64,000 nucleotides of DNA from Ananas comosus (GCF_001540865.1 NC_033636.1:6451983-6515982), one strand, 5' to 3'; positions 48,371 through 61,555 are shown, counted from the first letter of the stretch. Notes: generated from the letters alone by a model not told the origin. A program made the numbers and translations.

Positions 48371-48950
48371 AGAGTAGGTTTTGTGTGCTATCAGGAGCAC
48401 GGAGGCCTCCGTGCTTTTAAGCCGCTTTCGATCATGTAACTTTCGAATTGACGATCGACTCCGTTAGACTTGCTCTAGTGTATTTAAACTATTTAGAAAA
48501 TAAATTTTGTGATTTTTTGATATCATTTACCTGGTGATCGAAAGTACTTAAAATCAATGGTTGAAAATACAAATCTCATAAAGAGTTATGATGTAACATT
48601 AAAATTTTTGATCAGAGATATTGATCTTGTTGTAGACAGTATAAAGAATTTTTTATCAAAATTTCATCTAATTTAAATATTTCTACACCGTTAAACTTAC
48701 AAACGGCATACATTAACCATTAAAAAATGATTGATTTTGATCGACCGTCCCTAGCGCAAGTGGCAAAGGGCTTTGTAGTTGGTGCCCGAGGTAAAAGATA
48801 TTAAAAAATCGCAAAAATTATTTTTTAGGTATTTTAAATATGCTAGATCAAGTTTAACGAAACCGATCATTGATTCGAAAGTCTCATTATCAAAAATAAC
48901 TTACGAGCATGAAGCTCTCCGTGCTTTTACTAGCACATAAGACCTACTCG
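48371..48950. mobile_element. Family 1 foldback MITE with a SINE fragment inside
   Basis: The left arm 'gagtaggttttgtgtgctatcaggagcacggaggcctccgtgctttta' pairs with the right arm ending 'ctccgtgcttttactagcacataagacctactc'. Inner arms share 'cgatcgactccgttagacttgctctag' with the MITE at 998. The loop is interrupted at 48743-48795. Confidence 0.85.
48743..48795 (+). mobile_element. 5' fragment of a tRNA-type SINE
   Basis: 'gaccgtccctagcgcaagtggcaaagggctttgtagttggtgcccgag' has an intact A-box consensus (TAGCGCAAGTGG) but stops before the B box. It is the same family as 2404-2545. Confidence 0.6.
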
Positions 48951-48966
48951 TAAAATGAATATTAAG

Positions 48967-49745
48967 CCGTGTTTAGTTCGGGGTTAAGGGGGTTGGATAA
49001 CCCCTTAAGCCCGGATTTAATCCCAAACACTCAATTTGGGGGCTAGGGTTAGGTAACCCCTTAACCCCGGGGTAGCCCATTTGGGGCGGTGTCAGCTAAC
49101 CCCAACCCCTCCCCAGGAATAGGGGCGGGATTAACTTAATCCCACCCCTATTTAATTTTTTAATATAAATATTAATTTTAATTTTAAAATTTAAAATTTT
49201 AAAAATTTATATTTTAATTTTAAAATTAATAATTATTTTTTAAAATTTAAAAATTTTTAAAATTATTATTTTTAATTATTTAAATTTTAAATTTGATATT
49301 TTATATTTGTAACTTTAAATTTTTTAATTTGAGATTTAAAAATATAGATTTTAATTTTAAATTTTGAATTTTAAATTTTAAATTATTATTTTTAATTATT
49401 TTTAAATTTTAAATTTGATATTTTATATTTGTAACTTTAAATTTTAAATTTGAGATTTAAAAATAAAAATTTTGATTTTAAATTTAAATTTAAAAATTAA
49501 AAATATTATTTTTAATTATTTAAATTTTAAATTTAAATTTAAATATAAAAATTAGTACAAAATTATTATTTTCTATTTATAATAATCCAGTATCCTTCTT
49601 ATCCCACCTATTTCAACCAAACACTATTTTATCTATACCTATACTAAACCTAATTTTCAACCAAGCATAAAATTACTTTAACCCGACTTTAAACCTAAAT
49701 TTAATTTTATTTATGAAATAACTAATTTTTATTTAATTCCGAACC
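48967..49745. mobile_element. Probable MITE with an almost pure A/T core
   Basis: Starts 'gccgtgtttagttcggggttaag' and ends 'aattccgaaccaaactgaa', a weak inverted pair like those of Harbinger or hAT MITEs; 'ccaaacact' recurs near 49616. The core 49150-49560 is nearly all A and T in 'aaattttaaattt' words. It ends about 200 bp before the PSMD5-like promoter. Confidence 0.5.
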
Positions 49746-49961
49746 AAACTGAATAAGAGTTGAGTAAGAGTTGCGAAAGGCGGTGAGCCTATGGTGTCTA
49801 CTAAAAAAAAAAAAAAGAGAAAAATAAACAAACAAAATAAACAAACCAATTGTACGCTGCAGCTTGTCCGCACTCCGCAACAGGACTTCTCCCAGCAGTC
49901 CAGCACTGATCGCCACGTCGCGAACGCACTCTTCAGTCTTCCCTCCTCAACACAATAAAAT

Positions 49962-49976
49962 AATATATATAAAATA
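49962..49976 (+). promoter_or_regulatory. Candidate TATA box of the PSMD5-like gene
   Basis: 'atatataaaataaaa' stands about 95 bp before the ATG at 50065, in front of a pyrimidine-rich leader. The start codon context is AAAATGG, which is strong. Confidence 0.5.
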
Positions 49977-50064
49977 AAACGAGCTGTCGCCGCGAGGCAC
50001 CCCCTACTCACCTCTGCAGACAGACTGCCCTTCCCATTTCTCACTCTTCACGGCCGTCGGCAAA

Positions 50065-50735
50065 ATGGATGATGCGCCGGTGCCGGTGGCGGAGCCGACT
50101 CTGATGCTCGAAGCCGCTTCCGAATTCGCTTCTTACCCCGGTAATCCCACGCTTCCTGTCACCCTACTGTTCCTTTTTTTTTTTTTTTTTTCNNTTTTTT
50201 TTTTTTTTTTTTTTCCCTTCTCACCCATCTCTATTTGCTATCGTAGGGTCTTATAATGATGCTTCCGTGAAGGAGTTCCTCGACCGCTTCCCCCTTCCCA
50301 TGCTCTTCAGGTTGATTCCTCTCTCTCTCTCTCTCTCTTGTTAAATAATACGTAACCATCCTTATTCCCCAAAAGCTTAAACCGGTAATCTACACTTACG
50401 TTTAAATATTTTTGTATTTAACGTCGCTTGCGTCTAGACTCGAGATTTTTTGCTAGGTCCATTATGGTAAAAGACTGGCGTGACCCGAACTCAGAACCTC
50501 CTGTGCTGATATCATGTTAAGTAATATGAAATAACTGATACTTTCTAAAAAACTTAAGCCCGAAGAGAATGGCGTTTTAATATTTTTATATTTAACGTCT
50601 CTCTCTTTGCTTTGTCATTGTAAATGTTGTTTACAGTTTAAATTGCTGAATTTGGTGTAGTTCCTGGGTTTTGGTGTCAAATGGTTAGGTTATTTGTGCA
50701 TCACAATACTAAACCTTGTTTGGTATCATTGCTGT

Positions 50736-50780
<45 letters not shown>

Positions 50781-53700
50781 AACACTAATTTTGTATAATT
50801 TGATATGCTTTTCTTTTCTTGTCATTGTTGGTTAACTTGCAATGCGTTGTAACAAAATTGTGGAACCCAAAAAATATAGAAATTTTTAATTTTTTTTATA
50901 TTTTTTGTTGCCAAACAAGCACCGTAGATTCAAGGATTGCAAGTAATTCATCATTCCCTCCTAATAAAACGGCAACGGTACAGAATGAGGGTTAGAAGTT
51001 ATGATTTTTTGTTTGCAAATGAACTTGAACCTTAATTTGCTACATATATACGACTCTTCGTTTAAATTAGCATAGTATATGACGAGTCTAGTTTTTAAAT
51101 GGCGAGTAAGGCAGATTTAGTATTTGATCCTACAAAATTTTAATAATTTCTTGTGAATCTTGCCTCGTTTATTACGGCTAGATTTGGTCGCGCTTTTGCT
51201 TTTGCTCTCAAGTCGATGGTGGAGCGTTTGGCAAATAAAAAAAAAATTGAGTTTCCCCTGTAGCAGGAAGTAGATATGAGAGTCCAAATCTCCGAAGCAG
51301 AAGAACCGTAGGTGATTAGCATTTTTAATGAACGTAGTTTTAAATAGTCTAATATTATCCACAATTTTCCTTTCCCTACATTACTTAATAGAGAACCCAT
51401 GTAGCTAGCCATAAGCTTTGGTTTTTCAAGTGTTTGAGTAGTCGCCTGTTAATGGTTTATTAGCTTCGAACAAATGTCCCTAAATGGCTTATACACACAC
51501 GGCTAAAACGGGAAAAGAGTACCCATGACAAAAGGGCTTCAGACCTATCAAGGACCGATAAATCACTTCCTGAGGCCATTTTTGTAACATCCCTATGAGG
51601 GGTAAAATGGAAAAATTTATCTTCTGGCTCTGATACCAATCTTAGCACTAGCTCTCAACGCAAGATCTTTAAGAGCTTTATAGAGTGTAAGACTATAGAC
51701 TTGTTGACTCCTAAGTTGACCAAGGCACTTATCACTGCACCAAATAATGTCCCCAGCGGTATCTAATATTGTGTTAACTATATAATATATGTTTTGCAGT
51801 TGGATGTGAATTTCCAGATTTTACTACTTGGTACTGGAACCTGGATTTATGACTTCGATTGCAATGCGATTTTTTTGTTCTGATTTTGTAGGTCATTGCA
51901 AAATGAGGAAGAAATACCTGGGTTGGAGGAAACAATAGTTTCCTGTCTAGATAAAATATTTAGCACGAAGTATGGTGCATCTTTTCTCCCAAACTGTGTG
52001 GTACGTACCAAAATCTTTTACCTTCTTTGATAATATTGTTTCTATGTAGTTAGGATTTTGTTTGCTGATGGAACATTAAATGGTGTTTTGAACTGGAAAG
52101 AGTCAATTTTGTATTTCTACCTTTTTTTTCTGAAACTTTTGCAGAAGGTAATAAGCTAATAAGTTTACTGATGAAAACTTAGCCATGTAACTGTTTCGTC
52201 CATTGATTGGATTTGACTATATTCCATCATTATGATAATATCATGCTTGCTTAATACAGAGAAAGCATCTGTAGTTAAAAATTTGCAATTAAACGACAGT
52301 TATATGACGAATGACAATGAATAATTTTAATTCATAAAGAAAAGATCAAATTGATTGGAATCAATCTAGAGTCTAAACACATTAGAAAGTGGTCCTGCCC
52401 CAGTTGCAACCTGTAACACAAGTTTCCGACAGCCTGGTTGCTATTTTAGCTGTATGGTGAACACAGATTACTTATTTCTTATTGCAAGCTGGTTAGTTTA
52501 GATCGGTTGATTTCACCCTCAATTTGCAGTCCATCTTGCCTCGACTGCTATTTTAGAATAGAACAATTTAAACAGAATATTTACACCCTTAAATATATTA
52601 TGAAGTTCAGATTTATCTAATTGACTTTTGTGTACTTCACTGGCAACTTTACTCTAGGCACAGGTTCTTCACCAGCCATTGCATGAATGTTGATGAGAAC
52701 ATACTTATTATGCCCTAGCCATTGAAAATATTAAATTTTCTACTTGAAGTTAGAATCTAAACAATTATAACTAGGTCTTGCTTTGATCCCTAAAATTTGT
52801 GCTATTACGAAATCCTATTGATTGCTGCTTCCATATTGCTTGCAACAGCCAGGATATATCTCGCAGCTCGTTTGGTGCTTCTTGATCATCTTTCTTTGGA
52901 CTATGCTAATGTTTTATATCTTCTTTTTTTTGGGTTTAATGGTACAGTTTTAAACCCTTGGCTAGGAATAGCTAATATTACTTAATCTAAAGATACATCA
53001 TTTCAATTATGCTTCTCAATTTTGTATCTCAGTAATATAAATTAACAAAGAGTTACCTTTTTGGCATATTTAGGTTCTAAGTCTTCGAGCATTATTACAG
53101 GTTTATCACTATAATAGTATTGTGTTTCTTCTTAAACTAACTTACTGCTATTCTTTTTTCTTTCCAGCCCTTTATACAAGCTGGACTGCAGGCAAACTCT
53201 CAGACTATCAGATGCCTTGCTTGTAAAGCTGTATGTCTTAATGAAATGATTACCTGATTGACATATTTGGCTAAGAATAATGATTTAACGTAATGTCTTC
53301 TTAATCTTATACTAGACTACTTAGTGCTATGAAAGCACAAATGACAAGTCCATTTCAAGTATTTGTGTATCCATCTCTGAACTCACCACGCTTGTCCGTT
53401 GGGGTTTTCCACCTTGGTATTGTTTATCAAGTACAATTGGGTAGTTCTGCGGCAGTGGCCTTCTTTCATGGTGAATAGCATCTGTTGGTGATATACTATC
53501 AAAATTAGGAATTTATGGAAGGCTAGCTACGAACGGGAAAAAAAAAACTTATCATGACGAGATGTCAAATACTTTCTTGTTCCGTCAGCAGGCTTGTCTT
53601 CTTCCTCCTTTTCTATGGGTGTAATTATTTCCACTGTTATTCTTGAATATTTATTTCACTACGAGGTGTACATGTTGATACTTAATATATTTTTGTTTGG

Positions 53701-56346
53701 TTTTCTTGATTTTACATACTGCTTTCACTTTTCATTGAAAGACGGTTAGTCTTAGTTAGAAATATGTAAAATTCAGAAGATTTGAGAGTCTTAGTACTAG
53801 ATACAAGAATTGTTTGAAAATCAATTTGGAGTGGTGACCAAGTCGAGGCTGCTTTTCAAGTAAAATATACATGTTATGAAGAGGTTTACACTGTTGTGTT
53901 TCTTGTTTCAGTCTTGTATAAGGCAGAAGTGCATTTTATGTGATTGAAAGAATTCTATAAGAACGACATTCTATTTAATGAAGTACTAAAAGAAGTGACT
54001 ACTGATTGATCGAGCGGTTCCAGTTTATACCCCTGTTCTTCGAATAAGCCAGAATTTACTACACTATAAGAACCGGGTCTATGCAAAGCATTTTACTCTG
54101 CAGGTGTCCAACCTTCTAGAGAATGCTGAAGATATGGAAGCTGCAGTGCAGACAATTGAAGAACATAAACTATATCCACTACTCATAAACTGCTTAGTTG
54201 ATGGGTATTTATCTCCTATGTTGACTCATATATGGACTTTTCTGGTTTTAAAATACTTGTCCTTTTCCTTTTGGGACTGTACTTGAATTTCTCACTAGTC
54301 CAGAGAATACGTTTTTAAAAGATATCTGTAACGACTAGTTTGGGCTTATCTACAAGGATAGTGATGGAAAAGTCCAGAGAGTTGTTCTCTGCAGTGATTT
54401 GAGTTCAACCCAGAGAAAAAGGATCTTTAAATTGGATTCCAGAAAGTTGGATCTTTAAGTTCTTTTATTAACTAATTATGTAGTGTCAGAAACTTCTCTT
54501 TTTTCAATCTTTGTTCTTACAACAGTCACAATTTTACCCTGTGTCTCCGTGTATTTCTAGCATCTTTGAAATCTGATGTCATGTTTATCATTTACCACAG
54601 GAACGAACAAACTTCAACAGCTTCACTGGATGCTATAAAGAAAATCGCTCATTCTCCTGAAGGACTTGTAAGTTTTTCACTAATTAAGATCAAAATATTA
54701 GTGTGTTATCTTCTAAGAACTTATTCTATTGTACTGTATATTTGCATTCAGAGTGTTATCTTTCCTACTCATGGCGAAGGATCTAATCAGCTAAAAAACT
54801 TGGCAGCTAACTCATCTTCTCTGGTATGTTGTCCATTCTCTTGAGCTATCCCAAACTTATAACTAATCATGGACCTCCTATTATTAAAGCAGCTATTATG
54901 GTTCTGTTACTTACCATATGATGGTCAAGTATCATTGGATATTGGAGCTCAAATAAATCACTCTTCAATTTCTGTAGTTTTGTAGGTATTGTGTTCACAG
55001 TGATATTGAAAAGCTTCAATAGTTTCTATCTGAAAACTAGATTTTGAGGGGTATTTTTTCTACAGTTGTGTATTTCATATTAAAACATTTCAGTTATGAT
55101 TTCAACACTTACAATAAATGCTTTTGAATGGTTCTTTTAGGGCCGGATTCGAATTTTGTCTATTATAGTGAAGCTCTTCTCAATTTCTTGTTCTGTTGCA
55201 ACGGCAGTTAATGATTCCAACCTGCTTAACTTATTTGAGGTTGAAATCAAAGATAGTCGTGACATGCTGACATCTTTGAGTGCTCTGGAGCTTCTATATG
55301 AGGTAAAATAATCTAAGGATCTCCTCTTTTTTTTTTTCCTAATGATGAATTAAATGATTTTGCATAAAACTTGCTATTTGCATTGAAATTCTGAATTCTT
55401 TGTTCTTTGTAGGCCAATTTGCATAAAAAATCCACTTATTTTGGGCTTTTGCAAAACCGGGCCACCTTTTTCGTTNAAGGTGGCCCGATTTTGCAAAAGC
55501 CCAAAATAAGTGGATTTTTTATGCAAATTGGCCTTCTTTGTATTGTGAGGGAGTCTCATTTTCTGCCGCATGATTGCAAATGCTATAATTTAGAACTGAC
55601 AAAGTGAACTTAACAATGTGCATACCAAACAATGCATGTATTCTTGTGTGCAAATATACTTGGAGAAATATTTCGTCTGTTTGAATGCATGAATATCTTC
55701 TTTTGGGATATCTCTTTCCATACTCGATTACTCAGTTTTTGTTGCACATGAGAAAGGAAGGTTGCCTGAATCTGCTTGGCATTCCTCAAAAGAATATATT
55801 GAAGCAACTATAAAGTTGGATGTTAAGCCCAAATAGATGCTTATACGACAGAAACTGTTAATTTCAATTACTTTGTCAAACATACATGCCGACCGACCAA
55901 GAATTTTGCCATAAACAGAGCTGGTTGGCTAATCCAATGAACCTCAATTAGTTAGGATTTAGGACTAACGTAAAATCTAAACCATGCTTTATTATTATTA
56001 CTATTATTATTATTAATTGTTGTAACTAGTGCCAGTTATGCATTACTTTCTAGTTTAGCAAACTAGCATTGATGTGATGTTTCCATTTTTTGCACAGTTG
56101 GTGGAGTCTCCTTATAGTACTACAGTCCTCCTAAAGTCTACATTGCTTCAACTATTAATTGACATGATCAGGTACATTTCAACATTGTTGCTATGTTAAA
56201 ACACTTGGTTCGAATGTTTTTGTTATACTTTCAGTCGTCTTGTTTCAGCAACTCCACCGTAGATTCCGTTCTTCGGTCACGAGCGGCTTTGATTAGTGGA
56301 AGGCTTCTTTCATCAGCTGATGCTTATGCAGTGATTGATGAACCAA
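50065..56346 (+). CDS. PSMD5: 26S proteasome non-ATPase subunit 5-like (PSMD5/S5b) ARM-repeat protein, first ten exons
   Basis: Exons: 50065-50140, 50247-50310, 51892-52000, 53168-53230, 54104-54204, 54601-54667, 54752-54823, 55141-55302, 56098-56171, 56249-56346. All introns are GT..AG and the phases agree, giving 886 nt, 295 codons with one base left for the next exon. Runs such as SVKEFLDRFPLPMLF (residues about 31-45), QTIRCLACKAVSNLLENAED and LLINCLVDGNEQTSTASLDA show the alpha-helical ARM/HEAT pattern of the plant PSMD5-like family. In animals and yeast, PSMD5/Hsm3 holds Rpt1-Rpt2-Rpn1 during assembly of the proteasome base; a similar role in plants is inferred. Family members have roughly 500 residues, so about two-fifths is missing. 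Exon 11 is not found before 57190, where element X starts, so the rest lies beyond the window or is lost. No stop or frameshift in the ten exons. Confidence 0.85.
50170..50214. repeat. Poly-T with two Ns in PSMD5-like intron 1
   Basis: Two Ns (50193-50194) stand inside a T homopolymer of more than 40 bp close to the 3' splice site of a 106-bp intron; the length is therefore unreliable. Confidence 0.9.
50731..50779. repeat. Poly-T run of nearly 50 bp in PSMD5-like intron 2
   Basis: Uninterrupted T homopolymer. It could be the poly-A tail (minus strand) of an old retrotransposed sequence, but I see no element body beside it. Confidence 0.9.
55403..55542. mobile_element. Mutator-like hairpin MITE with 9-bp target duplication
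   Basis: TTCTTTGTA is duplicated exactly (55403-55411; 55534-55542). The 122-bp element between them is an almost perfect palindrome, from GGCCAATTTGCATAAAAAAT to its inverse, with arms of about 57 bp and an N at 55476 in the middle. Nine-base duplications are the mark of Mutator-type transposition. It is in intron 8 of the PSMD5-like gene and does not touch the splice sites. Confidence 0.88.
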
Positions 56347-59300
56347 GTAAGATTAGTTTCTTGAACTTGAAAGATAGTCTATACTGTTGAAACTTTTGTT
56401 CATATGAATTTACTATGTGATTTCTTTGTTAAGTTGATCAATTATTGATATCTATTATATCTGATGCCTGAGAGTGAAGTACTCCCTTGTTTTTTCGTTC
56501 TCTTTCCAGTATTCTGGGTTGGGGACCTCTAAGAGTTCGTTGACAAATGCATAATTGAGAGAAATTGATTAAACTTCCACTGCTTATCCCAATAGGATGA
56601 CATTGAATGATTTTTAACCAAGGAATAACTAGCTAATTTCTGTACTTAATTACTTTAATATTTTAGGCATGAGAAAATTTATTTATTTATTTTTTTGGTA
56701 CCAATATATTCTAATCATTCTTAAGTATGTTTTTATAAATTGTTTTGTATATGAATGATGTAATTGCTTACTAATTTCCATGCAATTTTTTTGTATACCA
56801 TTTTTATCAAAGGATAAGAAAGTGACTTGGGCTTGTAGAAGATAAGGAACACAAATTGGGGAAACCAAATTACACCCAAAGTGACCCTTTGTTTCATAAA
56901 ATTTGAAACATTTGAGTACATCAACATAAAGTTAAAGAGTTGGGTAAGTAAGTTAACTTATTTGTTTGAAAAGATTATGAAAAGAGGGTTTGGAGCTATG
57001 CCATTAGCACAGGGGTCATATCGTGCTGCTACCTTGTGTTTGCCGCGAACGAACCGGCCCCGCTGTAGGTTGTTTCTAAGGCGAGTGGTCATTCATGGTA
57101 CAGATTAAATTTGTTTAAATATTATTTTTGAAATCAGGATTATAGGTTCATGGCTTTCAACAGATTCAAGAATCTGCTGTTAATTACCCCACACTTTCAG
57201 TGTTAAGGAACCCTCGATTAAGAGACCGAATATAAATGCTGATAAAAGAGATCAAGCAGGCAAATAAAATTTTATTAATATGATTTGCCGTGTACATGGC
57301 TTAAGCAGGGGCATTCCCCTATTGTACATAAATTTTATAAGACTAGATACTCAATTTAGCGACTTGGTGGTCGATTGAAGTTTTAATGCTCAGTTTAATG
57401 GCATGGCGGTCGGTTTAAGTTTGGTTTAACGATTTTGCAGTCGTTTGAATTGGGTTTAGTTTAACGACTTTACGGTCGTTTGAATTTGGGTTTAGTTTAA
57501 CGACGTTTCGGTCGTTTGAATTTGGATTTAGTTTAACGACGTTTCGGTCGTTTGAATTTGGGTTTAGTTTAACGACTTTTTGGTCGTTTCAATTGGGTTT
57601 AGTTTAACGACGTTTCGGTCGTTTGAATTTGGGTTTAGTTTAACGACGTTTCGGTCGTTTGAATTTGGGTTTAGTTTAGCGACGTTTCGATCGATTTTAA
57701 ATTGAATTGCTCAGTTTTGCGACATGGCGGTCGATTGAAGTTGAGGTGCTCAGTTTAGCGACATGGCGGTCGAATGTTCAGTTTAACGACTTGATGGTCA
57801 TTTGTTCAGTTTAACGACTTGACGGTCGTTTCTGAACTTGATTTGCTCAGTTTAACGACTTGGCGGTCGAAAGGGTTTGGTTTGATTGCTCAGTTTAACG
57901 ACTTGGCGGTCAAATATTCAGTTTAATGACTTGATGGTCATATCTTAATTTGATTTGCTCAGTTAGCGACTTGATGGTCGACTAAAGTTGAGATGCTCAG
58001 TTTAGTGACATGGCGGTCGATTGAGTCGAATCTCATGAAATTGGTTCATGAAATTAATTCATGCTAGGAGCCCATTTGTAAAGTCCATTAAACTAATTGA
58101 TGAAATTAGTGCATGATAGAGGCCATTTGGAGAGCCCATTAAGTTGGGTTTATAAAATTAATTTATGATAAGGAGCCATTTGGAAGGCTCGTTAGTTCAT
58201 GAAATTAATTTATAACAAGGAGAGCCCATGAAATTAATTCATAGAATTAATTCGTGATAAGGGGCCTATTTGGCAAACCCATGAAATTAATTTGTAGAAT
58301 TAATTCATGATAAGGGGTCCAGTTGGAAAGTTCATAAAATTAATTCACGATAAGAGGGCCTATTTGGAAAGCCTGTAAAATTAATTCATGATAAGAGGGT
58401 CCATTTGGAAAGCCCAAGAAATTAATTCATAGAATTAATTCATAATAAGGGCCCATTTGGAAAGCCCATGAAATTAATTTTTAGAATTAATTCATACTAA
58501 GGGGCCCATTTGGAAAGCCCATGAATTCGGTTTGGGTTGGAGGTATTTGGATGACATAGGTTTAGTAGATCTTGTTGGATTTTTATTTGTGGGCTTTGGA
58601 TTTTGGATCTTTATTTGTGGACTTTGGAATTTGGATCTTTATTTGTGGACTTTGGGTTTTGAATCTTTATTTGTGGACTTTGGGTTTTGGATATTTATTT
58701 GTGGACTTTGTGGACTTTGGGTTTTGGATCTTATTTATAGGTTTTGGGCTTTGGGTTGAGGAATTTATTCATATGGGTTTTTTATTGGTTTTGGATCCAA
58801 ATCTGCATGTGGGTTGAGATTGGTTTCGGGCTTTACAGGTTCTTGGCCTTGGACCCGAATCTGCATGTGGATTTGGATTGGTTTTGGACTTTACATGTTT
58901 TGGGCCTTGGACCTGAATCTGCATGTGGACTGAAATTAGCCTTGGACCCGAACCTGCATGTGGGCTGAGATTGGTTTTGGACTTTACAGGTTCTGGGTCT
59001 TTGTCACGCCCTGGGACCCGACATAGGCCCGCCCGGTGCGTGCCCAGACCCGCCATATGCTGCACATATAAGGCGTCTACAACAAAAACAGTAAATAAAC
59101 CTGTAATACAAACATCTAGAGATATCAAAGCGAGTATACAACTAGGTTCTATCAACAAGTAGAATCAAAGAGACTAAACCACTAAAGTAAGAAGTAAAAT
59201 AATTCAACCCAAAACTCAAGATACATATAATGGGTGGTCTCTACAAAATGGTACAAGTCTCTCAACCTCTCCAAAATGAAACAAAAGAGAGGTAGGCCAC

Positions 59301-60219
59301 CTATCGACCAATCCCTCGCTAGCTAGCCCGAGGCGATTCCTTTCCCGCGATCCCGAGCCTCTTCCGGAGTGGAAGGCTCTGTAAGAAAACATAAAACAGA
59401 GGGCGTGAGAACTATAATTTATAGTTCCCAGTGGGCAATTACTGACCTTAGCAAAATGCACCACTAGGCCCAAAACAAGAGCAGATATGGATAATAAAAT
59501 ATAACTGCAGAAAGGAAAGCATGTGATAAAATACTATACTACTATGCCACAAGTATACATGATATGAACATGGAGTACATCTACTCTATCATGATCCAAT
59601 ATGCCAAAACATGTCTAGTATGTTCTATCACGGCACTCAAGTATGCTAAAATGCAATAAGCAATACTATCAAGTAAAATACATGTCCAAGTGTCCAATAC
59701 ATCTCTAGTATGCACTATCATGACGACCAAGTATACTATAAGTCCCAATGTCCACTGAATCCAACTACGATATACTATCAAGTAGTGATTATTACAAATA
59801 TGACTCCGTGTCAATTTCCATTTCCAATTAAGGATCTACACAAGGTAGTCCGGCTTGTGCCGCCTAGCTGCCGGTGGCAGTACCAACATTCCCCCTCGAG
59901 GAATGGGACTGTCCCGCACGACCGTACAGGCGTCTCGCCACCTAGCTGCCCGTGGTAGCACATCATCCCAAGCTGGAATAAGACTGTCCCACGTGACCCT
60001 ACAGGCGTCTCAATCCCGCACGCGCGAACTGCGTCGCAAAGGCCAACTCCGGAGTGCCGGCTTGCAGGGAGCGACCCTCACAAGCATGTGCAAATGAGCA
60101 CAATGGCAAGCAAGCAAAGTCATCGTCTCAGCGATCCGGTCGTCATGGCTCTATCATGGAAATGATCGCTAGCAACTCATAGGTCTAGTCCAATGTCCCA
60201 AGTGAAGGTTTAACCATTC

Positions 60220-60445
60220 ATTAAGTCCAATGCCCCTTTATGGCATTAGCTTACTATATCCAAGTCCAATTCCAACACTAATGCCTCTTCATGACATTAG
60301 GTTTTACTATGTCCACACATGTTCCAAGCCTAATGCCTCTTTATGACATTAGCTTACTATACCAATTCCAAGCCCAATGTCTCTTTATGATATTAGCTTA
60401 ATATACCAATTCCAAGCCCAATGTCTCTTATGACATTAGCTTTTT
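60220..60445. repeat. Minisatellite in LTR-D
   Basis: Five diverged units of about 50 bp with the core 'ccaatg(c/t)ctcttta/catgacattagctta'. The same array is present in the LTR copy at 63820-64000. Confidence 0.9.
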
Positions 60446-61403
60446 TACTATGCCAACATGGGTTCTAAGTCCAAGAGTGCGTTGCACCTATCATTCTTAC
60501 TATATGAAACATGATTCCCAGTCACAAACCAAGATGCCATTCACATGCTTAAACCCAACATGAAACCCTCTACTACATAGAGGCCCAAAAATTGCATTAT
60601 ACATAATCTATGTATTTTAAGCATTCTAAAATTCTCAAATATTCTATCTAGCATGAATAAGTATGCAATTTTATTTTACGATAAGTAGAAACCATCATAT
60701 GAGAATTTTATCTCATTTTGGTGAGGCCAAACCCACCAAGAGTTCCACGCGGCCTTTCGTTGCTCCGACGAAGGTGCCCACAAGCCTCCTAGCTCCCTAA
60801 AGGTTAAACTAGGAGTGTTACACGTACGTTACGAACAACACAATGGTTAAACATTAACCAACTTAACAAAATGGCCAAAACTCACCTATAGTGTAGAAAT
60901 TCCCTCACAAGCTCCAAATGGGAGCTAACTTTTCCAATCCCATCTAGAGGAAGGCTCTAATCCAATCAATTGAGCTCCAAAAGCCCTAGCTCAAACATCC
61001 CCAAAAATAACCCTAATTTGCTCAATCTAGGGTTTCTATACAAAATTCATGAAAATCATGATCTGGAGGGGGAAAACAAGCAACTAACCTCAAAAGAAGC
61101 TCCAAACCATCCTAGAAATCATCTAGGGTTGAACTCCTTCCCTCCAACAAGCTCCAAACACCAAGCCCAAGCTTCTCCCATGATGGAAATAGCACCAAGA
61201 AGCAAAAGGAGCAAAAAGAAGGTTTAATATCTTAAAACCCCAACAAAAATCAAAGAAAATCAAAGAGAAGGAGTGGGGGGCTCCCTTACCTTCTCTCCAC
61301 TGCCTCCAAGCTCAGGGAACAAAGGGGGTGGCGTGGGGTATGATAGAGTTGCAACAATGCAAATACATCCCTCAAAAACTGCCATTTCGCAATCTGGCAA
61401 AGT

Positions 61404-61555
61404 GTACCGGTACACGGGAAAGTGTACCGGTACAAAACCCTGTAGCGCAAACCCGAGGCTCGGGTTGGCAGAAAACCACATTTGTACCGGTACAACCATC
61501 AAGGTGTACCGGTACAAAATGTGTTCCGGTACAACCATCAAGGCTGTACCGGTAC
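61404..61555. repeat. Cluster of six GTACCGGTAC palindromes
   Basis: Perfect sites at 61404, 61424, 61484, 61506 and 61546 and one with a single change at 61523, within 152 bp. They form two styles of unit ('aagtgtaccggtaca' and 'accatcaaggtgtaccggtaca'). Position: 200-350 bp inside the 5' end of LTR-D, which is its probable U3 promoter region. Confidence 0.95.

Noticed and set aside
56500..56560. Exon 11 of the PSMD5-like gene after 'ttctctttccag'
   Set aside because: In the required phase it meets a stop after seven codons and the residues do not look like an ARM repeat.
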